Shown piece after piece: positions 34,254 to 45,312 of a DNA stretch of 64,000 bases. A program made the translations under genes and the position numbers. The notes beneath the pieces are model-generated. The model saw only the letters and a list, made by a program, of their open reading frames with translations, had not been told where the DNA came from and made no database searches. The first letter of the stretch is position 1. Each line of letters starts with the position of its first letter. Source of the DNA: Alicyclobacillus sp. ALC3 (GTDB lineage Bacteria; Bacillota; Bacilli; Alicyclobacillales; Alicyclobacillaceae); NCBI RefSeq assembly GCF_028751195.1, contig NZ_CP066784.1, positions 2,046,001 through 2,110,000 of the forward strand, given 5' to 3'.

Positions 34254-35192
34254 TTAGTCTTCTTCGCGCAGCGACAATCCGAGTGCGGAGAGCTTTTCGA
34301 GCACTTCCTCGAGCGACTTGCGTCCAAGGTTGCGCACCTTCATCATCTCGTCCTCAGTCTTGCCACACAGTTCTGCTACAGTGTTGATGCCAGCACGCTT
34401 CAGACAATTGTACGAGCGCACCGACAAGTCGAGTTCTTCGATCGGCATATCCATCGCGCGGTCAGACAGTGACTCCTCTTTCTCAACCATGATGTCAGCG
34501 TCCTGACCGCGGTCCGTCAAACCCACGAACAACATCAAGTGCTCCGTGAGAATCTTGGCGCCGATGCTAACCGACTCCTGGGGCGCGATGCTGCCATCGG
34601 TCCAGACCTCCAGGGTCAGCTTGTCGTAGTCCGTGACTTGCCCGACACGCGTGTTCTCGACCGTATAATTCACGCGCGTGATTGGAGAATAGATGGAGTC
34701 GATTGGAACGAGCCCAATCTCCTGTTCTTCGAGCTTATTCTTGTCCGCCGACACATAGCCACGCCCACGCCCGGCACGCAGTTCAGCGTACAAATGCGCC
34801 CCATCCGTCAGGGTAGCAATGTGCAGGTCAGGGTTGACAATATCCACGTCCGAGTCGGCGCGAATGTCGCCTGCGGTCACAGCGCCAGCTTGATTGGCGT
34901 CGATAATGAGGACCTTCTCCTCGTCGGAGTGAATCTTGAGCGAGAGCCGCTTCAGGTTGAGGATGAGCTGGGTCGTATCTTCCACAACGCCCGGGATAGT
35001 GGAGAACTCGTGCAAGACTCCCTCAATCTTCACCGAGCGCACAGCGGCTCCCGGAATAGACGACAACAGGATTCGGCGCAGCGAGTTCCCAAGCGTGGTG
35101 CCGTACCCGCGCTCCAGCGGCTCTACGACAAATTTGCCGTAGTTCCCACTGTGTTCCGCCACCTCAATTTTCGGCTTCTCAATTTCGATCAT
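34254..35192 (-). CDS. rpoA: RNA polymerase alpha subunit
   Basis: 312 residues. N-terminal assembly domain ([23 protein letters not shown]) and C-terminal domain ([38 protein letters not shown]) with helix-hairpin-helix contacts to UP elements. Lies between rpsD and rplQ. Confidence 0.99.
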   Translation of the reverse strand: MIEIEKPKIEVAEHSGNYGKFVVEPLERGYGTTLGNSLRRILLSSIPGAAVRSVKIEGVLHEFSTIPGVVEDTTQLILNLKRLSLKIHSDEEKVLIIDANQAGAVTAGDIRADSDVDIVNPDLHIATLTDGAHLYAELRAGRGRGYVSADKNKLEEQEIGLVPIDSIYSPITRVNYTVENTRVGQVTDYDKLTLEVWTDGSIAPQESVSIGAKILTEHLMLFVGLTDRGQDADIMVEKEESLSDRAMDMPIEELDLSVRSYNCLKRAGINTVAELCGKTEDEMMKVRNLGRKSLEEVLEKLSALGLSLREED

Positions 35193-35246
35193 CCATAACC
35201 CTCCTCCTCGACCTAAGCCCCGGCATGAACGGACGCCTGGCGATGA

Positions 35247-35873
35247 TTACCGTGAATAGTGCTCGATAATCATCTGCTCGGCTACCGGCGTGTCGATCTC
35301 TCCACGTTCCGGCAGGCGGGTTACCTTGCCGCTGAAACTCGCCACATCAAGTTCCAGCCAAGGCGCGATGGTCTTGGACTCAGCTGCTTCCATCAAGTCT
35401 TTGATGCGGTCGACCGATCGACTTTTCTCCCTAATCACGATAACGTCCCCTACCTTGGTCAGGTACGAGGGAATGTCTACGCGATGTCCGTTGACGTCAA
35501 AGTGTCCATGGCGCACCAACTGACGTGCTTCTTTGCGTGATGCAGCAAAGCCGAGTCGGTACACGACGTTGTCCAGTCGGCTCTCAAGCAACCGCAACAG
35601 GTTTTCGCCTGTGACACCCTGTCTGCGTGCAGCTTCTTCATAGTAGCCTTCAAACTGCTTCTCAAGCACACCGTAGTAGCGACGCGCCTTCTGTTTCTCT
35701 CGCAACTGCAATCCATATTCTGAGCTCCGTCGGCGGCCTTGCCCATGTTGTCCGGGCGGCGTTGGGCGGCGGTCAATCGCGCACTTCTCGCTGAAACACC
35801 GCTCGCCTTTCAGGTACAGCTTGATGCCTTCCCGACGGCAGAGACGGCACACTGGTCCGGTATATCTTGCCAT
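35247..35873 (-). CDS. rpsD: 30S ribosomal protein S4 (uS4), zinc-binding form
   Basis: About 208 residues. The N-terminus keeps four cysteines (CRLCRREG and CFSEKC), the zinc-binding C+ form; an S4 RNA-binding domain follows ([23 protein letters not shown]). ATG 35873 is 11 bases after GGAGGTG. In B. subtilis rpsD is a separate unit; here it is inside the alpha operon. Confidence 0.97.
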   Translation of the reverse strand: MARYTGPVCRLCRREGIKLYLKGERCFSEKCAIDRRPTPPGQHGQGRRRSSEYGLQLREKQKARRYYGVLEKQFEGYYEEAARRQGVTGENLLRLLESRLDNVVYRLGFAASRKEARQLVRHGHFDVNGHRVDIPSYLTKVGDVIVIREKSRSVDRIKDLMEAAESKTIAPWLELDVASFSGKVTRLPERGEIDTPVAEQMIIEHYSR

Positions 35874-35987
35874 TCTAGTGTTGACACCTCCAATTCGATC
35901 TATACCCAAGCAGAAGACAGTCTTCTTCTGCCGCTTTTAGAGATTCCCACTCGTGCGCCTTGCACCCGACTTGCGCACCGCCAGACG

Positions 35988-36395
35988 TCAGACGCGGCGG
36001 CGCTTCGGTGGACGGCAGCCATTGTGCGGAATTGGCGTCACGTCGCGGATGCCCGTCACTTCGAGACCAGCGGCCTGCAGTGAACGGATGGCAGCTTCGC
36101 GACCTGCACCAGGTCCCTTAACGCTTACTTCTACCTGTTTCATGCCATGCTCCATTGCGGTGCGCGCGGCGGTCTCTGCTGCCATCTGGGCAGCAAACGG
36201 CGTGCTCTTGCGCGATCCTTTGAAGCCGACGTTGCCCGAGCTAGACCACGACACTACATTGCCGGTCGCGTCGGTGATGCTGACAAGTGTGTTGTTGAAC
36301 GTCGAGCGAATGTGCGCGACGCCAACTTCGATATTTTTACGGTCACGCCGCTTAGTGCGAGTTGCGGCTGCACCTTTGCGCTGTGTCTTCGGCAT
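35988..36395 (-). CDS. rpsK: 30S ribosomal protein S11 (uS11)
   Basis: 135 residues. [32 protein letters not shown], and the C-terminal [18 protein letters not shown] are diagnostic. Platform protein of the 30S subunit. It lies between rpsM and rpsD, and a GGAGG ribosome site precedes the ATG. Confidence 0.98.
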   Translation of the reverse strand: MPKTQRKGAAATRTKRRDRKNIEVGVAHIRSTFNNTLVSITDATGNVVSWSSSGNVGFKGSRKSTPFAAQMAAETAARTAMEHGMKQVEVSVKGPGAGREAAIRSLQAAGLEVTGIRDVTPIPHNGCRPPKRRRV

Positions 36396-36410
36396 TCGTG
36401 ATCCTCCTTA

Positions 36411-36779
36411 TTACTTCTTCTTGCCAGCTACTGTCCGGCGCGGACCTTTACGCGTGCGGGCGTTAGTCTTTGTGCGTTGTCCACGGACAGGCAGGCCGCG
36501 ACGGTGACGATAACCGCGGTACGAACCGATTTCTACGAGCCGTTTGATGTGCAGAGCAATTTCTCTGCGCAGGTCGCCTTCGACCTTCAATGTCTTGTCA
36601 ATGACGTCACGCAGTTGAATTACCTGTTCTTCGCTCAAGTCCTTCACGCGAACGTCTGGGTTAATGCCAGCCTGTTTCAGCACCTGGTTCGCGGTGGTGC
36701 GACCAATCCCGAAAATATAGGTCAGGGCGATTTCCACCCGTTTGTCTCGCGGCAAGTCTACGCCTGCGATACGTGCCAT
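36411..36779 (-). CDS. rpsM: 30S ribosomal protein S13 (uS13)
   Basis: About 122 residues from ATG 36779 ([14 protein letters not shown]), with [28 protein letters not shown] at the end. Head protein contacting the P-site tRNA and L5. Follows rpmJ. Confidence 0.98.
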   Translation of the reverse strand: MARIAGVDLPRDKRVEIALTYIFGIGRTTANQVLKQAGINPDVRVKDLSEEQVIQLRDVIDKTLKVEGDLRREIALHIKRLVEIGSYRGYRHRRGLPVRGQRTKTNARTRKGPRRTVAGKKK

Positions 36780-36920
36780 GCGCTTCGTCCACCTCCGAAA
36801 AGATATCATCTATTCAAACACGGTGCAGACCCCTTGCGGGCAGCCGCGCTGCAGACCGCGATTGACGGAACTAAACCGGCCGGACGGCCGGACTTCCTGC
36901 ACCAACAGAATCCGGCAGGA

Positions 36921-37034
36921 TTACCCTTGGCGCTGCTTGTGCTTCGGGTTTTCGCAAATGATCATGACCGTACCCTTGCGGCGAATGACCTTGCACTTTT
37001 CGCACATCGGTTTGACAGACGGTCGAACTTTCAC
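36921..37034 (-). CDS. rpmJ: 50S ribosomal protein L36 (bL36)
   Basis: 37 residues from GTG 37034, behind [26 protein letters not shown] then [15 protein letters not shown]. It has the zinc-binding C-x2-C...C-x4-H set. Located between infA and rpsM as in Bacillus. Confidence 0.96.
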   Translation of the reverse strand: MKVRPSVKPMCEKCKVIRRKGTVMIICENPKHKQRQG

Positions 37035-37093
37035 TTTGCACCCTCCTCATCCGGTATATCATAGCGAATCTGACGACAAACAGCCAGTCTCAA

Positions 37094-37312
37094 CTATTTG
37101 TACCGGTACGTAATTCTACCACGGCTCAGGTCATATGGGGACAACTCTACCGTCACCCGGTCGCCTGGCAGGATTTTGATGTAGTGCATCCGAATCTTGC
37201 CGGAGACATGCGCCAAAATTTTGTGGCCGTTTTCTAGCTCGACGCGAAACATCGCGTTCGGTAGAGGTTCAATCACTTTTCCCTCGACTTCGATCACGTC
37301 ATCCTTCGCCAC
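37094..37312 (-). CDS. infA: Translation initiation factor IF-1
   Basis: 72 residues, an OB-fold: [42 protein letters not shown], ending GRITYRYK. Binds the 30S A site. It overlaps the 3' end of the upstream KOW gene by 14 nt, implying coupled translation. Confidence 0.98.
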   Translation of the reverse strand: MAKDDVIEVEGKVIEPLPNAMFRVELENGHKILAHVSGKIRMHYIKILPGDRVTVELSPYDLSRGRITYRYK

Positions 37313-37631
37313 GCTCTACCCCCTCCTCCTCTTGCGCTTCCATGCGCTGTGGATGTTCTGCCAAGAATCGCCGAACTGCGTACCGCAGATTTGCGTTTGT
37401 GACTCGGCCCCCACCCGCGACGATCTGCGCCACTTCATCCGCCACCATGGGCATCGTGCGGATGTGCAGGACGTTCTTCTTCTTCGGGCTGTCGACCTTA
37501 CGCTTGTCGCCGTCGGCAATCTGAACGAACCGGCTTGGTTCGTGACCGACGACCACGGCGTATAAACCGCGGTCACGCCCGCGAACGACTTCTACGATAC
37601 GCCCGATTTCTGGCAGCGCGGGAGTTTTCAA
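37299..37631 (-). CDS. KOW-domain RNA-binding protein (L14e-like, YbzG type)
   Basis: 110 residues. An N-terminal KOW/L14e-like beta-barrel ([40 protein letters not shown]) and a helical, acidic C-terminus. Homologues stand before infA in many Bacillota; function unclear, probably ribosome-linked. TTG 37631 is seven bases after the adk stop. The map gene that separates adk from this gene in B. subtilis is absent. Confidence 0.88.
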   Translation of the reverse strand: MKTPALPEIGRIVEVVRGRDRGLYAVVVGHEPSRFVQIADGDKRKVDSPKKKNVLHIRTMPMVADEVAQIVAGGGRVTNANLRYAVRRFLAEHPQRMEAQEEEGVERGEG

Positions 37632-37637
37632 TCCCTG

Positions 37638-38297
37638 TCACCTCGACCTGGACTGCAAGCGATCAAGTTCGCGCTTGATCTCGTCGTATACACTGTCAAT
37701 CTCCTGTTCCCCGTCCACCTGTCGCAGAAGACCGCGCTCCTGGTAGTAATCGACAAGCGGTTCCGTCTGGGCGTATTGTTGCAGTCTCGTCGCGACCTTC
37801 TCTGCAGTGTCGTCGGTCCGCTGATATAGCTCCCCGTCGCATACATCACAGCGGCCTGCTCGCAGAGGCGGCTGAAAAACGAGGTGGTACGTAGCGCCAC
37901 AGGACTTACACAGTCTGCGTCCGGTCAATCGCGCGAGCAAAACCTCCTCTTGTACGTGGATGTACAGTACGCAGTCGAGTGGTTTAGCGAGTGCCTTCAA
38001 CATTCCATCTAGCGCTTGCGCCTGCGGCAGCGTGCGCGGAAAACCGTCGAGCACGAAACCGAGGGCAGCGTCCGGCTCTAGCAGACGTTCACGCACAATG
38101 CCGATCGTCAACTCGTCTGGAACAAGGCGACCGCTCTCCAAGTAGCTCTGGGCCTCGCGTCCGAGCGGTGTCTGTGCAGCGATTGCCGCCCGGAACATGT
38201 CACCTGTCGAGATGTGCGGGATGCCGTAGTCCGCATGGATTCGGCTCGCCTGTGTGCCTTTGCCAGCGCCCGGCAATCCGAGCATCATCACTTGCAT
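37638..38297 (-). CDS. adk: Adenylate kinase
   Basis: 219 residues. P-loop GLPGAGKGTQA, NMP-binding site HISTGDMFRAAI, DGFPRTLPQA, and a zinc-type LID domain (CKSCGATYH...CDVCDGELYQRTDD) with four cysteines, the Gram-positive long form. Interconverts AMP+ATP and ADP. Between secY and the KOW gene. Confidence 0.98.
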   Translation of the reverse strand: MQVMMLGLPGAGKGTQASRIHADYGIPHISTGDMFRAAIAAQTPLGREAQSYLESGRLVPDELTIGIVRERLLEPDAALGFVLDGFPRTLPQAQALDGMLKALAKPLDCVLYIHVQEEVLLARLTGRRLCKSCGATYHLVFQPPLRAGRCDVCDGELYQRTDDTAEKVATRLQQYAQTEPLVDYYQERGLLRQVDGEQEIDSVYDEIKRELDRLQSRSR

Positions 38298-38324
38298 GAC
38301 TGGTTCCCCCTTCGAGAGCGGTTG

Positions 38325-39605
38325 CTAGCGAATAAACCCGCGATAGTGACGCTGCAGCATCTGCCCTTCCATTTGTTGCATCGTCTGCAGCGCAACACCG
38401 ACGATAATCAAGAGCGACGTGCCGCCGAAGTACACATTCTGTAGGTTCATGCCGGACAATAGCAGGAACGGTAGAACCGAAATTACGCCGAGGAACAGTG
38501 AGCCGAACACCGTGATGCGGTTGACGACACGAACGATGTAGTCTTCCGTGTCCTTACCAGGACGGATGCCAGGAATGTAGCCGGCGTTCTTCTGGAGCTG
38601 CTCAGCCATCTGCTGGGGGTTCAACTGCACGTGCGTATAGAAGAACGTGAACAGAATGATGAGCACAATCTCAGCTGCGATAAACCACGGCGAATTTGGG
38701 TACAAATACCGCTCAATCGCCTGCGCCCACGTGTACTTCGTGAAGTACGAGGCAATTGTGGAAGGCAGAATTAGCAGCGACATCGCGAAAATCACCGGTA
38801 TCACACCGGCGGCATTCACCTTCAGTGGAATGTGCGTCTGCTGCCCGCTGTACACCGTACGGCCGACGACGCGTTTCGCGTATTGAACAGGAATCTTCCG
38901 CTCCGCCTGCTGCACAAACACAATCATGACGAAAATCACGACAATGCCAGCGAAGAGCAGTAGCACCTTGAGGATGTTCAGGAACAAGCTCCCCGGGTGA
39001 GCAGTAAACCAGTTGGCCGCGATTTCCTGGCCAATCTGCCCAAATTGCGAAATGATGTTGGTGAAGATAATGATGGAGATGCCGTTGCCGACGCCCTTCT
39101 CCGTAATCATTTCACCAAACCACATCAACAGCGTATCGCCAGCCGTCAGCGCCACGACGACGACGGCGTACGACCACAAGGTATTGGAGTACAGAAGTCC
39201 GCTGCGCGTGAATTCGTACGTAAGCCCTGCGGCCTGCAACAGACCGAGTACGACGGTCAGGTAACGGGTGACCTGCGTGATCTTCTGACGCCCGGACTCT
39301 CCCTCTTTCTGCCACTCTTCAAACCGGGGCACAACCCCATATTGGAGCAGCTGCATGATGATTGACGCCGTGATGTACGGCGTAACACTCATGGCAAAGA
39401 TGGAGAAACGGTAGAACGCGCCGCCTGAGAACATGTTCATCAGGTTGAAGAAGGCGTTGTTTTGCGTACCTGACAGAGCCGCGGTGTTCATGCCCGGCAC
39501 CGGGAAGTACGTGCCAATCCGGTACAGGGCAATCACCATCAGCGTAAACAGAATACGTCCCCGCAGATGCTTCAGTCGCCAGAGGTTGGCGATCGTCTGC
39601 CACAC
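38325..39605 (-). CDS. secY: Protein translocase subunit SecY
   Basis: 426 residues, ten membrane helices. IGTYFPVPGMNTAAL, FSIFAMSVTPYITASIIMQLL, AERKIPVQYAKR and QNAGY-like LQKNAGYIPGIRPGK are SecY signatures. Core of the Sec channel. Starts one base after the rplO stop. Confidence 0.98.
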   Translation of the reverse strand: MWQTIANLWRLKHLRGRILFTLMVIALYRIGTYFPVPGMNTAALSGTQNNAFFNLMNMFSGGAFYRFSIFAMSVTPYITASIIMQLLQYGVVPRFEEWQKEGESGRQKITQVTRYLTVVLGLLQAAGLTYEFTRSGLLYSNTLWSYAVVVVALTAGDTLLMWFGEMITEKGVGNGISIIIFTNIISQFGQIGQEIAANWFTAHPGSLFLNILKVLLLFAGIVVIFVMIVFVQQAERKIPVQYAKRVVGRTVYSGQQTHIPLKVNAAGVIPVIFAMSLLILPSTIASYFTKYTWAQAIERYLYPNSPWFIAAEIVLIILFTFFYTHVQLNPQQMAEQLQKNAGYIPGIRPGKDTEDYIVRVVNRITVFGSLFLGVISVLPFLLLSGMNLQNVYFGGTSLLIIVGVALQTMQQMEGQMLQRHYRGFIR

Positions 39606-39606
39606 C

Positions 39607-40050
39607 TTATATCACCTCAGCCGTGCCACCTGCCGCTTCAATCTTCTGCTTCGCGGCTTCTGAAAAAGCGTGTGCGCGAACCGTCAACTTAACTGTCAAG
39701 TCGCCCCGTGCAAGGACTTTCAGACCGTCCTCCAGCGACCGGATGATCCGCTGTTCAAGCAACAATTCTGGTGTGACAACGGTGCCTTCCGCCAACTCGT
39801 TCAACCGTTCAAGATTGACCGTGACGTAGTGTTTCGCGAACGGAGCGTTCGTAAATCCACGTTTCGGCAGGCGACGGAACAACGGCGTCTGTCCACCTTC
39901 AAAGCCCGGGCGGACTCCGCCGCCAGAGCGGGCCCATTGACCCTTATGACCGCGCGTCGATGTCTTACCCATGCCAGAACTCGTGCCGCGACCCACACGT
40001 TTGCGGGTCTGTCGCGATCCAGGTGCCGGGCGAAGTTCGTGCAGCTGCAT
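39607..40050 (-). CDS. rplO: 50S ribosomal protein L15 (uL15)
   Basis: About 147 residues from ATG 40050 ([13 protein letters not shown]), behind GGAGGTGG. Contains [22 protein letters not shown] and [17 protein letters not shown]. Late-assembly protein of the 50S subunit. Precedes secY. Confidence 0.97.
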   Translation of the reverse strand: MQLHELRPAPGSRQTRKRVGRGTSSGMGKTSTRGHKGQWARSGGGVRPGFEGGQTPLFRRLPKRGFTNAPFAKHYVTVNLERLNELAEGTVVTPELLLEQRIIRSLEDGLKVLARGDLTVKLTVRAHAFSEAAKQKIEAAGGTAEVI

Positions 40051-40069
40051 ACCTGCCACCTCCTTGTAC

Positions 40070-40261
40070 TTAGGCTTCCTCGACGGTGTTCACTTCGACG
40101 AGGTGCGAGATTCGACCCACCATACCGCGAATCGTCGGCGTATCCTCTTTCACAACGGTCTGCTGCAACTTCCGCAGTCCAAGAGCAAGCGCCGTCTTGC
40201 GTTGATTTTCGGGACGACCGATGGGGCTTTTCTTCAGCGTAATCGCCAATTTACCGGCCAC
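40070..40261 (-). CDS. rpmD: 50S ribosomal protein L30 (uL30)
   Basis: 63 residues: [29 protein letters not shown] and [14 protein letters not shown], the small bacterial L30. It lies between rpsE and rplO, the standard spc-operon order. Confidence 0.97.
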   Translation of the reverse strand: MAGKLAITLKKSPIGRPENQRKTALALGLRKLQQTVVKEDTPTIRGMVGRISHLVEVNTVEEA

Positions 40262-40272
40262 GGTTTTCCCTC

Positions 40273-40770
40273 CTATCCGAGAATTTCTTCAACGCTCTTG
40301 CCGCGCAGGCGAGCAACTTCTTCTGCGCGCTTCAACTGCTTGAGCGCATCAAGCGTTGCGTGCACCATGTTGATCGGATTTGCTGAACCGAGCGACTTGG
40401 TCACGATGTCTTTGATTCCAGCTGCTTCGAGCACAGCGCGCACTGGTCCACCGGCGATCACGCCGCTGCCTTCCGGAGCCGGCTTAATCAACACCCGGCC
40501 AGCACCGAAGTGTCCGAGCGCTTCGTGCGGGATGGACGTCTTCTTTTGTGGTACGTGGATGAGGCTCTTTTTCGCGTCCTCGATACCCTTGCGAATCGCG
40601 TCCGGGACCTCAGCGGCTTTGCCAAGGCCTGCGCCTACGTAGCCATTGCCGTCGCCGACGACGACCAACGCTGAAAAGGAGAAGCGACGTCCGCCTTTAA
40701 CCACCTTCGACACGCGGTTGACCGAGACGACTTTTTCCGACAGTTCGAGTTGATTCGGATCGATGAGCAC
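40273..40770 (-). CDS. rpsE: 30S ribosomal protein S5 (uS5)
   Basis: 165 residues: [42 protein letters not shown], then [19 protein letters not shown]. Contributes to decoding fidelity. The rplR gene is upstream. Confidence 0.98.
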   Translation of the reverse strand: MLIDPNQLELSEKVVSVNRVSKVVKGGRRFSFSALVVVGDGNGYVGAGLGKAAEVPDAIRKGIEDAKKSLIHVPQKKTSIPHEALGHFGAGRVLIKPAPEGSGVIAGGPVRAVLEAAGIKDIVTKSLGSANPINMVHATLDALKQLKRAEEVARLRGKSVEEILG

Positions 40771-40790
40771 GTGTACACCTTCCTTTCCGG

Positions 40791-41159
40791 TTAGAATTGT
40801 AAGCCGCCTTCACGCGCTGCGTCCGCAAGCGCCTGTACGCGTCCGTGGTACAGGTAACCACCACGATCGAAGACAACGGCTGTCAAACCTTTGTCGATGG
40901 CGCGCTTTGCGACCAAAGCGCCAACCTTCTTCGCAGCTTCCACTGTCCCACCATTTTGCACATCGCTTTTCAACTCGGGGTCGAGTGTCGATGCGCTCAC
41001 GAGCGTCGTACCATTCACGTCGTTAATGACCTGCGCGTAAATGTGTTTGTTCGAACGGTACACATTCAGACGCGGACGAACTTCCGTGCCGGTGATCCGT
41101 TTGCGAACCCGCAGGTGGCGGTGCTTACGCGCGCGGTTACGGTCATCCTTCGTAATCAT
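40791..41159 (-). CDS. rplR: 50S ribosomal protein L18 (uL18)
   Basis: 122 residues: [35 protein letters not shown], and [25 protein letters not shown]. Binds 5S rRNA. It stands between rplF and rpsE. Confidence 0.98.
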   Translation of the reverse strand: MITKDDRNRARKHRHLRVRKRITGTEVRPRLNVYRSNKHIYAQVINDVNGTTLVSASTLDPELKSDVQNGGTVEAAKKVGALVAKRAIDKGLTAVVFDRGGYLYHGRVQALADAAREGGLQF

Positions 41160-41211
41160 GCAGAGTTCCTCCTTCCAGAGCCAGGCTTGTGCAGGTTACA
41201 GCAGTTGCGCA

Positions 41212-41751
41212 TTACTTCTTACCAGTCTTACCGACCTTGCGACGGACACGCTCGCCTTCGTAGCGGACGCCCTTGCCCTTATACGGCTCTGGTCTGCGAA
41301 TGTCGCGCACTTTCGCCGCGTACGCCCCCACCAGTTCCTTGTCAATGCCGCGCACAACCAACTTCGTTGCCACAGGAACTTCGACCTCGATACCTTCGAC
41401 AGCTGGCAACTCAACTGGGTGTGAGAACCCGAGAGACAACGTCACTTTGTCGCCGTTTTTCGCCGCGCGATAACCGACGCCGACGAGGTCAAGGTTTTTT
41501 GTAAAGCCGTTCGTCACGCCTTCGACCATGTTCGCCACGACGCTGCGCGTGGTGCCGTGCAGGCTTCGGTGCAACTTCTCGTCACTTGGGCGTTCCACGA
41601 GAATCTCACTCTCACCAACAACCAGCTTCATATCCGGGTGAATGCGACGGGTCAAAGTTCCTTTCGGACCCTTCACCGTCACTTCTGTTCCGGCTATTTC
41701 CACGTTGACACCGGACGGAATTACGACCGGCTTTCTTCCGATTCTGGACAT
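41212..41751 (-). CDS. rplF: 50S ribosomal protein L6 (uL6)
   Basis: 179 residues: [50 protein letters not shown] and [16 protein letters not shown]. Near the factor-binding site. Follows rpsH. Confidence 0.98.
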   Translation of the reverse strand: MSRIGRKPVVIPSGVNVEIAGTEVTVKGPKGTLTRRIHPDMKLVVGESEILVERPSDEKLHRSLHGTTRSVVANMVEGVTNGFTKNLDLVGVGYRAAKNGDKVTLSLGFSHPVELPAVEGIEVEVPVATKLVVRGIDKELVGAYAAKVRDIRRPEPYKGKGVRYEGERVRRKVGKTGKK

Positions 41752-41778
41752 CGTTACACCCCCATTCGTAGACCGGGA

Positions 41779-42171
41779 TTACCAGATGAAGCAGAGAACT
41801 TCTCCGCCCACATTCAACTTGCGCGCTTCCTTATCTGTCATAATGCCACGTGAAGTGGACAGGATGGCAGTACCGAGTCCGCCCAGGACGCGCGGAATGT
41901 TGTCGTGCGCCGCGTACACGCGCAGGCCGGGCTTGCTAATGCGCTTGAGCCCTGTGATGACACGTTCTTGGCCCTTGCCGTACTTCATAAAGACGCGAAT
42001 CGTGCCTTGCTTGTCGTCCGCGATAAATTCAGCATCGCGAATGTAGCCCTCGCGCTTCAAAATCTCTGCAATGGACCGCTTAATATTGGAACCCGGAATC
42101 TCCAGCTTCTCATGGCCAACCATGTTGGCATTGCGGATCCGAGTCAGCATGTCTGCAATGGGATCAGTCAT
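41779..42171 (-). CDS. rpsH: 30S ribosomal protein S8 (uS8)
   Basis: About 130 residues from ATG 42171 ([16 protein letters not shown]), ending [29 protein letters not shown] 42183 is an alternative start closer to the AAAGGGGG site. Central-domain 16S binder; in other bacteria it represses the spc operon. Confidence 0.97.
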   Translation of the reverse strand: MTDPIADMLTRIRNANMVGHEKLEIPGSNIKRSIAEILKREGYIRDAEFIADDKQGTIRVFMKYGKGQERVITGLKRISKPGLRVYAAHDNIPRVLGGLGTAILSTSRGIMTDKEARKLNVGGEVLCFIW

Positions 42172-42207
42172 AACCACCGTCAAAGAACCCCCTTTCAAGC
42201 AAGCAGA

Positions 42208-42393
42208 TTACCAGCTAGCCTTCTTCACGCCGGGCAGCTGGCCCTTATACGCCAGTTCGCGAAAGCAGATTCGGCAGATGCCGAATTTGCGCAGTACCGA
42301 GTGCGGTCGTCCGCAGATTCGGCAACGCGTGTAGGCCTGCGTGCTGAACTTCGGCTTCCGCTGGGCTTTCACGACCATGGATGTCTTCGCCAT
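42208..42393 (-). CDS. rpsZ: 30S ribosomal protein S14 (uS14), zinc type Z
   Basis: 61 residues from ATG 42393 ([16 protein letters not shown]), with CRICGRPH...CRICFRE, the four-cysteine zinc form. It lies between rplE and rpsH. Confidence 0.97.
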   Translation of the reverse strand: MAKTSMVVKAQRKPKFSTQAYTRCRICGRPHSVLRKFGICRICFRELAYKGQLPGVKKASW

Positions 42394-42421
42394 GTCTTCG
42401 TCCTCCCACGGATTAAAATTT

Positions 42422-42964
42422 TTAGGCCTGGCGGAACGGCATGCCAAACGTTGTCAAGAGCGACCGTGCTTCTTCATCCGAATTTGCCGTCGTGACGACG
42501 ACAACTTCGAGACCACGCACCTTGTCGACCTTGTCGTAGTCAATTTCCGGGAAAATCAGTTGCTCACGCAGACCGAGCGTATAGTTACCGCGACCGTCAA
42601 ACGCCTTCGGTGACACGCCACGGAAGTCGCGCACACGCGGCAACGCGACGTTCATCAACTTGTCGAGAAACTCATACATCCGCTCGCCGCGCAGGGTTAC
42701 CTTCACTCCAATTGGCATCCCCTGCCTGACGCGGAACTGTGCGATTGACTTTTTCGCGCGGGTGACCACTGGCTTTTGACCGACAATCAACGTCAAGTCC
42801 GCGAGTGCGCTGTCAATCACCTTCGGGTTCTGCGTCGCTTCACCGAGACCCATGTTGATTACGACCTTTTCAACTCGCGGGACCTGCATCACGGACTTGT
42901 ATGAGAACTTGCTCATCATTTCCTTCACGATGGAGGTCTCGTACTTCTCACGTAACCGACTCAC
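42422..42964 (-). CDS. rplE: 50S ribosomal protein L5 (uL5)
   Basis: About 180 residues from GTG 42964, behind GGAGGAG. Contains [37 protein letters not shown] and [17 protein letters not shown]. Binds 5S rRNA and bridges to S13. Confidence 0.98.
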   Translation of the reverse strand: MSRLREKYETSIVKEMMSKFSYKSVMQVPRVEKVVINMGLGEATQNPKVIDSALADLTLIVGQKPVVTRAKKSIAQFRVRQGMPIGVKVTLRGERMYEFLDKLMNVALPRVRDFRGVSPKAFDGRGNYTLGLREQLIFPEIDYDKVDKVRGLEVVVVTTANSDEEARSLLTTFGMPFRQA

Positions 42965-42986
42965 CGAAACTCCTCCTGTCACCTGG

Positions 42987-43310
42987 CTACTCGTCGATCG
43001 TTTCGCCAGACTTTTTGGCGTAGCGTACCTTTGTCCCGTCTTCGAGCACCTTCATGCCGACCCGAGTCGGTTTGCCGCTCTGCGGGTCAGCGAGCGCTAC
43101 GTTCGAAACGTGAATCGGCGCCTCTTTCTCAATCACGCCGCCTTCCGGACTCACCGCGTTCGGCTTCGTGTGGCGCTTCACCACATTGACCCCTTCGACC
43201 ACGACACGCGAGGCTTTCGGGTCTACCAACAGCACGCGGCCGGACTTGTTCTTGTCCTTACCGGCGATCACGACGACTTTGTCGCCCTTTTTCACGTGAA
43301 GTTTTGTCAC
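42987..43310 (-). CDS. rplX: 50S ribosomal protein L24 (uL24)
   Basis: About 107 residues from GTG 43310 (GGAGGT upstream). KOW motif [21 protein letters not shown], then [12 protein letters not shown]. Early 50S assembly protein. The rplN gene precedes it and rplE follows. Confidence 0.97.
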   Translation of the reverse strand: MTKLHVKKGDKVVVIAGKDKNKSGRVLLVDPKASRVVVEGVNVVKRHTKPNAVSPEGGVIEKEAPIHVSNVALADPQSGKPTRVGMKVLEDGTKVRYAKKSGETIDE

Positions 43311-43336
43311 TGCAAGCACCTCCTGGCCCCCTGGTC

Positions 43337-43705
43337 TTAAAGAACTTCCGGCGCCAGGGAGATAATTTTCATGAACTCGTGCTCGCGCAGTTCGCGGGCC
43401 ACTGGACCAAAGATGCGCGTGCCGCGCGGGCTCTTGTCATCGCGGATGATGACAGCTGCATTTTCGTCGAACCGGATGTACGACCCGTCTGTGCGCCGCA
43501 CACCGCGCTTGCTGCGGACGATGACAGCTTTCACGACATCGCCTTTCTTGACAACGCCTCCGGGTGTTGCACTCTTCACGGAAGCGACAATGACGTCGCC
43601 GATATTGGCAGTCTTACGGTTTGAACCGCCCAGTACGCGGAAGCACATGATTTCCTTGGCGCCTGTGTTGTCCGCCACCGCAAGTCTCGTCTGTGGTTGA
43701 ATCAT
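43337..43705 (-). CDS. rplN: 50S ribosomal protein L14 (uL14)
   Basis: 122 residues: [18 protein letters not shown] and [30 protein letters not shown]. Interface protein near helix 95. Follows rpsQ. Confidence 0.98.
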   Translation of the reverse strand: MIQPQTRLAVADNTGAKEIMCFRVLGGSNRKTANIGDVIVASVKSATPGGVVKKGDVVKAVIVRSKRGVRRTDGSYIRFDENAAVIIRDDKSPRGTRIFGPVARELREHEFMKIISLAPEVL

Positions 43706-43733
43706 CGCGCTGCCTCCCTTCGCGAAGCCGCTG

Positions 43734-43994
43734 TTAGATCACGACGGCCTTCTTGACAATCTCGAGTAACCGCCAGCACTTGTCCTTGCTCAGCGGGCGT
43801 GTCTCCATGATCCGCACGGTATCGCCAATATTTGCCTGGTTCGTTTCATCGTGGGCCTTAAACTTGGTCGTCCGACGCATGGTCTTGCCGTACAACGGGT
43901 GTTTAATATACTCCTCAACGGCTACGACAATCGTCTTGTCCATCTTGTCACTGACGACTCTGCCGACCCGTACTTTGCGGTAGTTGCGTTCCAT
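43734..43994 (-). CDS. rpsQ: 30S ribosomal protein S17 (uS17)
   Basis: About 86 residues from ATG 43994 ([24 protein letters not shown]), with [21 protein letters not shown]. Binds 16S rRNA 5' domain. GGAGG lies nine bases upstream. The rpmC gene is just upstream. Confidence 0.97.
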   Translation of the reverse strand: MERNYRKVRVGRVVSDKMDKTIVVAVEEYIKHPLYGKTMRRTTKFKAHDETNQANIGDTVRIMETRPLSKDKCWRLLEIVKKAVVI

Positions 43995-44015
43995 CCCTGT
44001 CAACCTCCTCTCGGA

Positions 44016-44213
44016 TTAGCTGATGCCGATCTCGCGCGCCCGAAGAACTGTCTTTGCGCGGGCGATGTCTTTGCGAACCTGGCCAATACGCATCGGGTTC
44101 TCCAGTTGCCCCGTCGCGAGTTGGAACCGGAGGTTGAACAGTTCATCCTTGAGCTGGTCGATGCGGCTTTCAATCTCTTCGTTTGATAACTCCCGAAGTT
44201 CGTTAGCTTTCAT
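44016..44213 (-). CDS. rpmC: 50S ribosomal protein L29 (uL29)
   Basis: About 65 residues from ATG 44213 ([16 protein letters not shown]), with [25 protein letters not shown]. Helical hairpin at the exit tunnel. Start overlaps the rplP end by 11 nt. Confidence 0.97.
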   Translation of the reverse strand: MKANELRELSNEEIESRIDQLKDELFNLRFQLATGQLENPMRIGQVRKDIARAKTVLRAREIGIS

Positions 44214-44637
44214 CCGCCTCACCACCCACTTCGTCACGGACTACAAACTTCGTCTTGATCGGAAGTTTGTGTGCGGCCAATCGCATTGCTTCGCGCGCTG
44301 TCTCTTCCGAAACACCGGCGAGTTCGAATAGAATGCGGCCAGGTTTCACGACCGCTACCCACTTCTCTGGAGAACCTTTACCGCTACCCATCCGGGTTTC
44401 GGCAGGCTTCTGGGTGACAGGCTTACTCGGGAAGATTTTAATCCACACTTTACCGCCACGGCGGATGTAACGAGTCATAGCAATACGTGCGGCTTCAATC
44501 TGTCGGTTCGTAACCCAGGCGGGTTCAAGCGCCTGCAGGCCAAACTCTCCGAAGGTCACCTCGTTGCCGCCTTTGGACTGCCCTGTCATCCGGCCGCGGT
44601 GTTCTTTGCGGTGTTTGACACGCTTTGGCATCAACAT
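44203..44637 (-). CDS. rplP: 50S ribosomal protein L16 (uL16)
   Basis: 144 residues: [48 protein letters not shown], and [25 protein letters not shown]. Helps place A-site tRNA. Three nt gap after rpsC. Confidence 0.98.
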   Translation of the reverse strand: MLMPKRVKHRKEHRGRMTGQSKGGNEVTFGEFGLQALEPAWVTNRQIEAARIAMTRYIRRGGKVWIKIFPSKPVTQKPAETRMGSGKGSPEKWVAVVKPGRILFELAGVSEETAREAMRLAAHKLPIKTKFVVRDEVGGEADES

Positions 44638-44640
44638 GGT

Positions 44641-45306
44641 TTAGTTACCTCCTTCTTCGACGCCTTTCCGGGCCCGCTGTGGCAGGATTTCACCCCGGTA
44701 AATCCAGACCTTCACGCCGATCCGTCCGTACGTGGTGTGCGCCTCAGAAAGCGCGTAATCAATGTCAGCCCGCAACGTGTGCAGAGGCACTGTGCCCTCA
44801 GAGTAGCCTTCGGTACGAGCAATTTCAGCACCGCCGAGGCGACCTGACACTTGGACACGAATTCCCTTTGCACCATTGCGCATCGAGCGCTGAATCGCCT
44901 GCTTCATGGCGCGGCGAAAAGACACACGGCGTGCGAGCTGTCCCGCAATATTATCGGCGACCAGCTTCGCGGACAAGTCCGGTGATTTAATCTCAGAAAT
45001 CGAGATGTGCACCCGCTTGCCAGTCAGTGCATTTAACTCGTTGCGAAGGGCGTCAACTTCCGTACCGCCCTTACCGATGACCATGCCAGGTTTCGCGGTG
45101 TGAATCGTGACATTAATGCGCGTCGCTGCACGGTCAATGTCGACGGACGCAACCGCAGCGTCCTTCAATCGACGGAACACATAATTGCGGATCCGTAGGT
45201 CCTCATGCAACAAGTCCTGGTAATCCTTCTTGTTCGCAAACCATCTGGATTCCCAGTCCCGAATGATCCCAATACGCAGACCAACTGGATTGACCTTTTG
45301 CCCCAT
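44641..45306 (-). CDS. rpsC: 30S ribosomal protein S3 (uS3)
   Basis: 221 residues: [22 protein letters not shown] domain [15 protein letters not shown], and [30 protein letters not shown]. mRNA entry-tunnel protein. It follows rplV. Confidence 0.98.
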   Translation of the reverse strand: MGQKVNPVGLRIGIIRDWESRWFANKKDYQDLLHEDLRIRNYVFRRLKDAAVASVDIDRAATRINVTIHTAKPGMVIGKGGTEVDALRNELNALTGKRVHISISEIKSPDLSAKLVADNIAGQLARRVSFRRAMKQAIQRSMRNGAKGIRVQVSGRLGGAEIARTEGYSEGTVPLHTLRADIDYALSEAHTTYGRIGVKVWIYRGEILPQRARKGVEEGGN

Positions 45307-45312
45307 TCGCCG

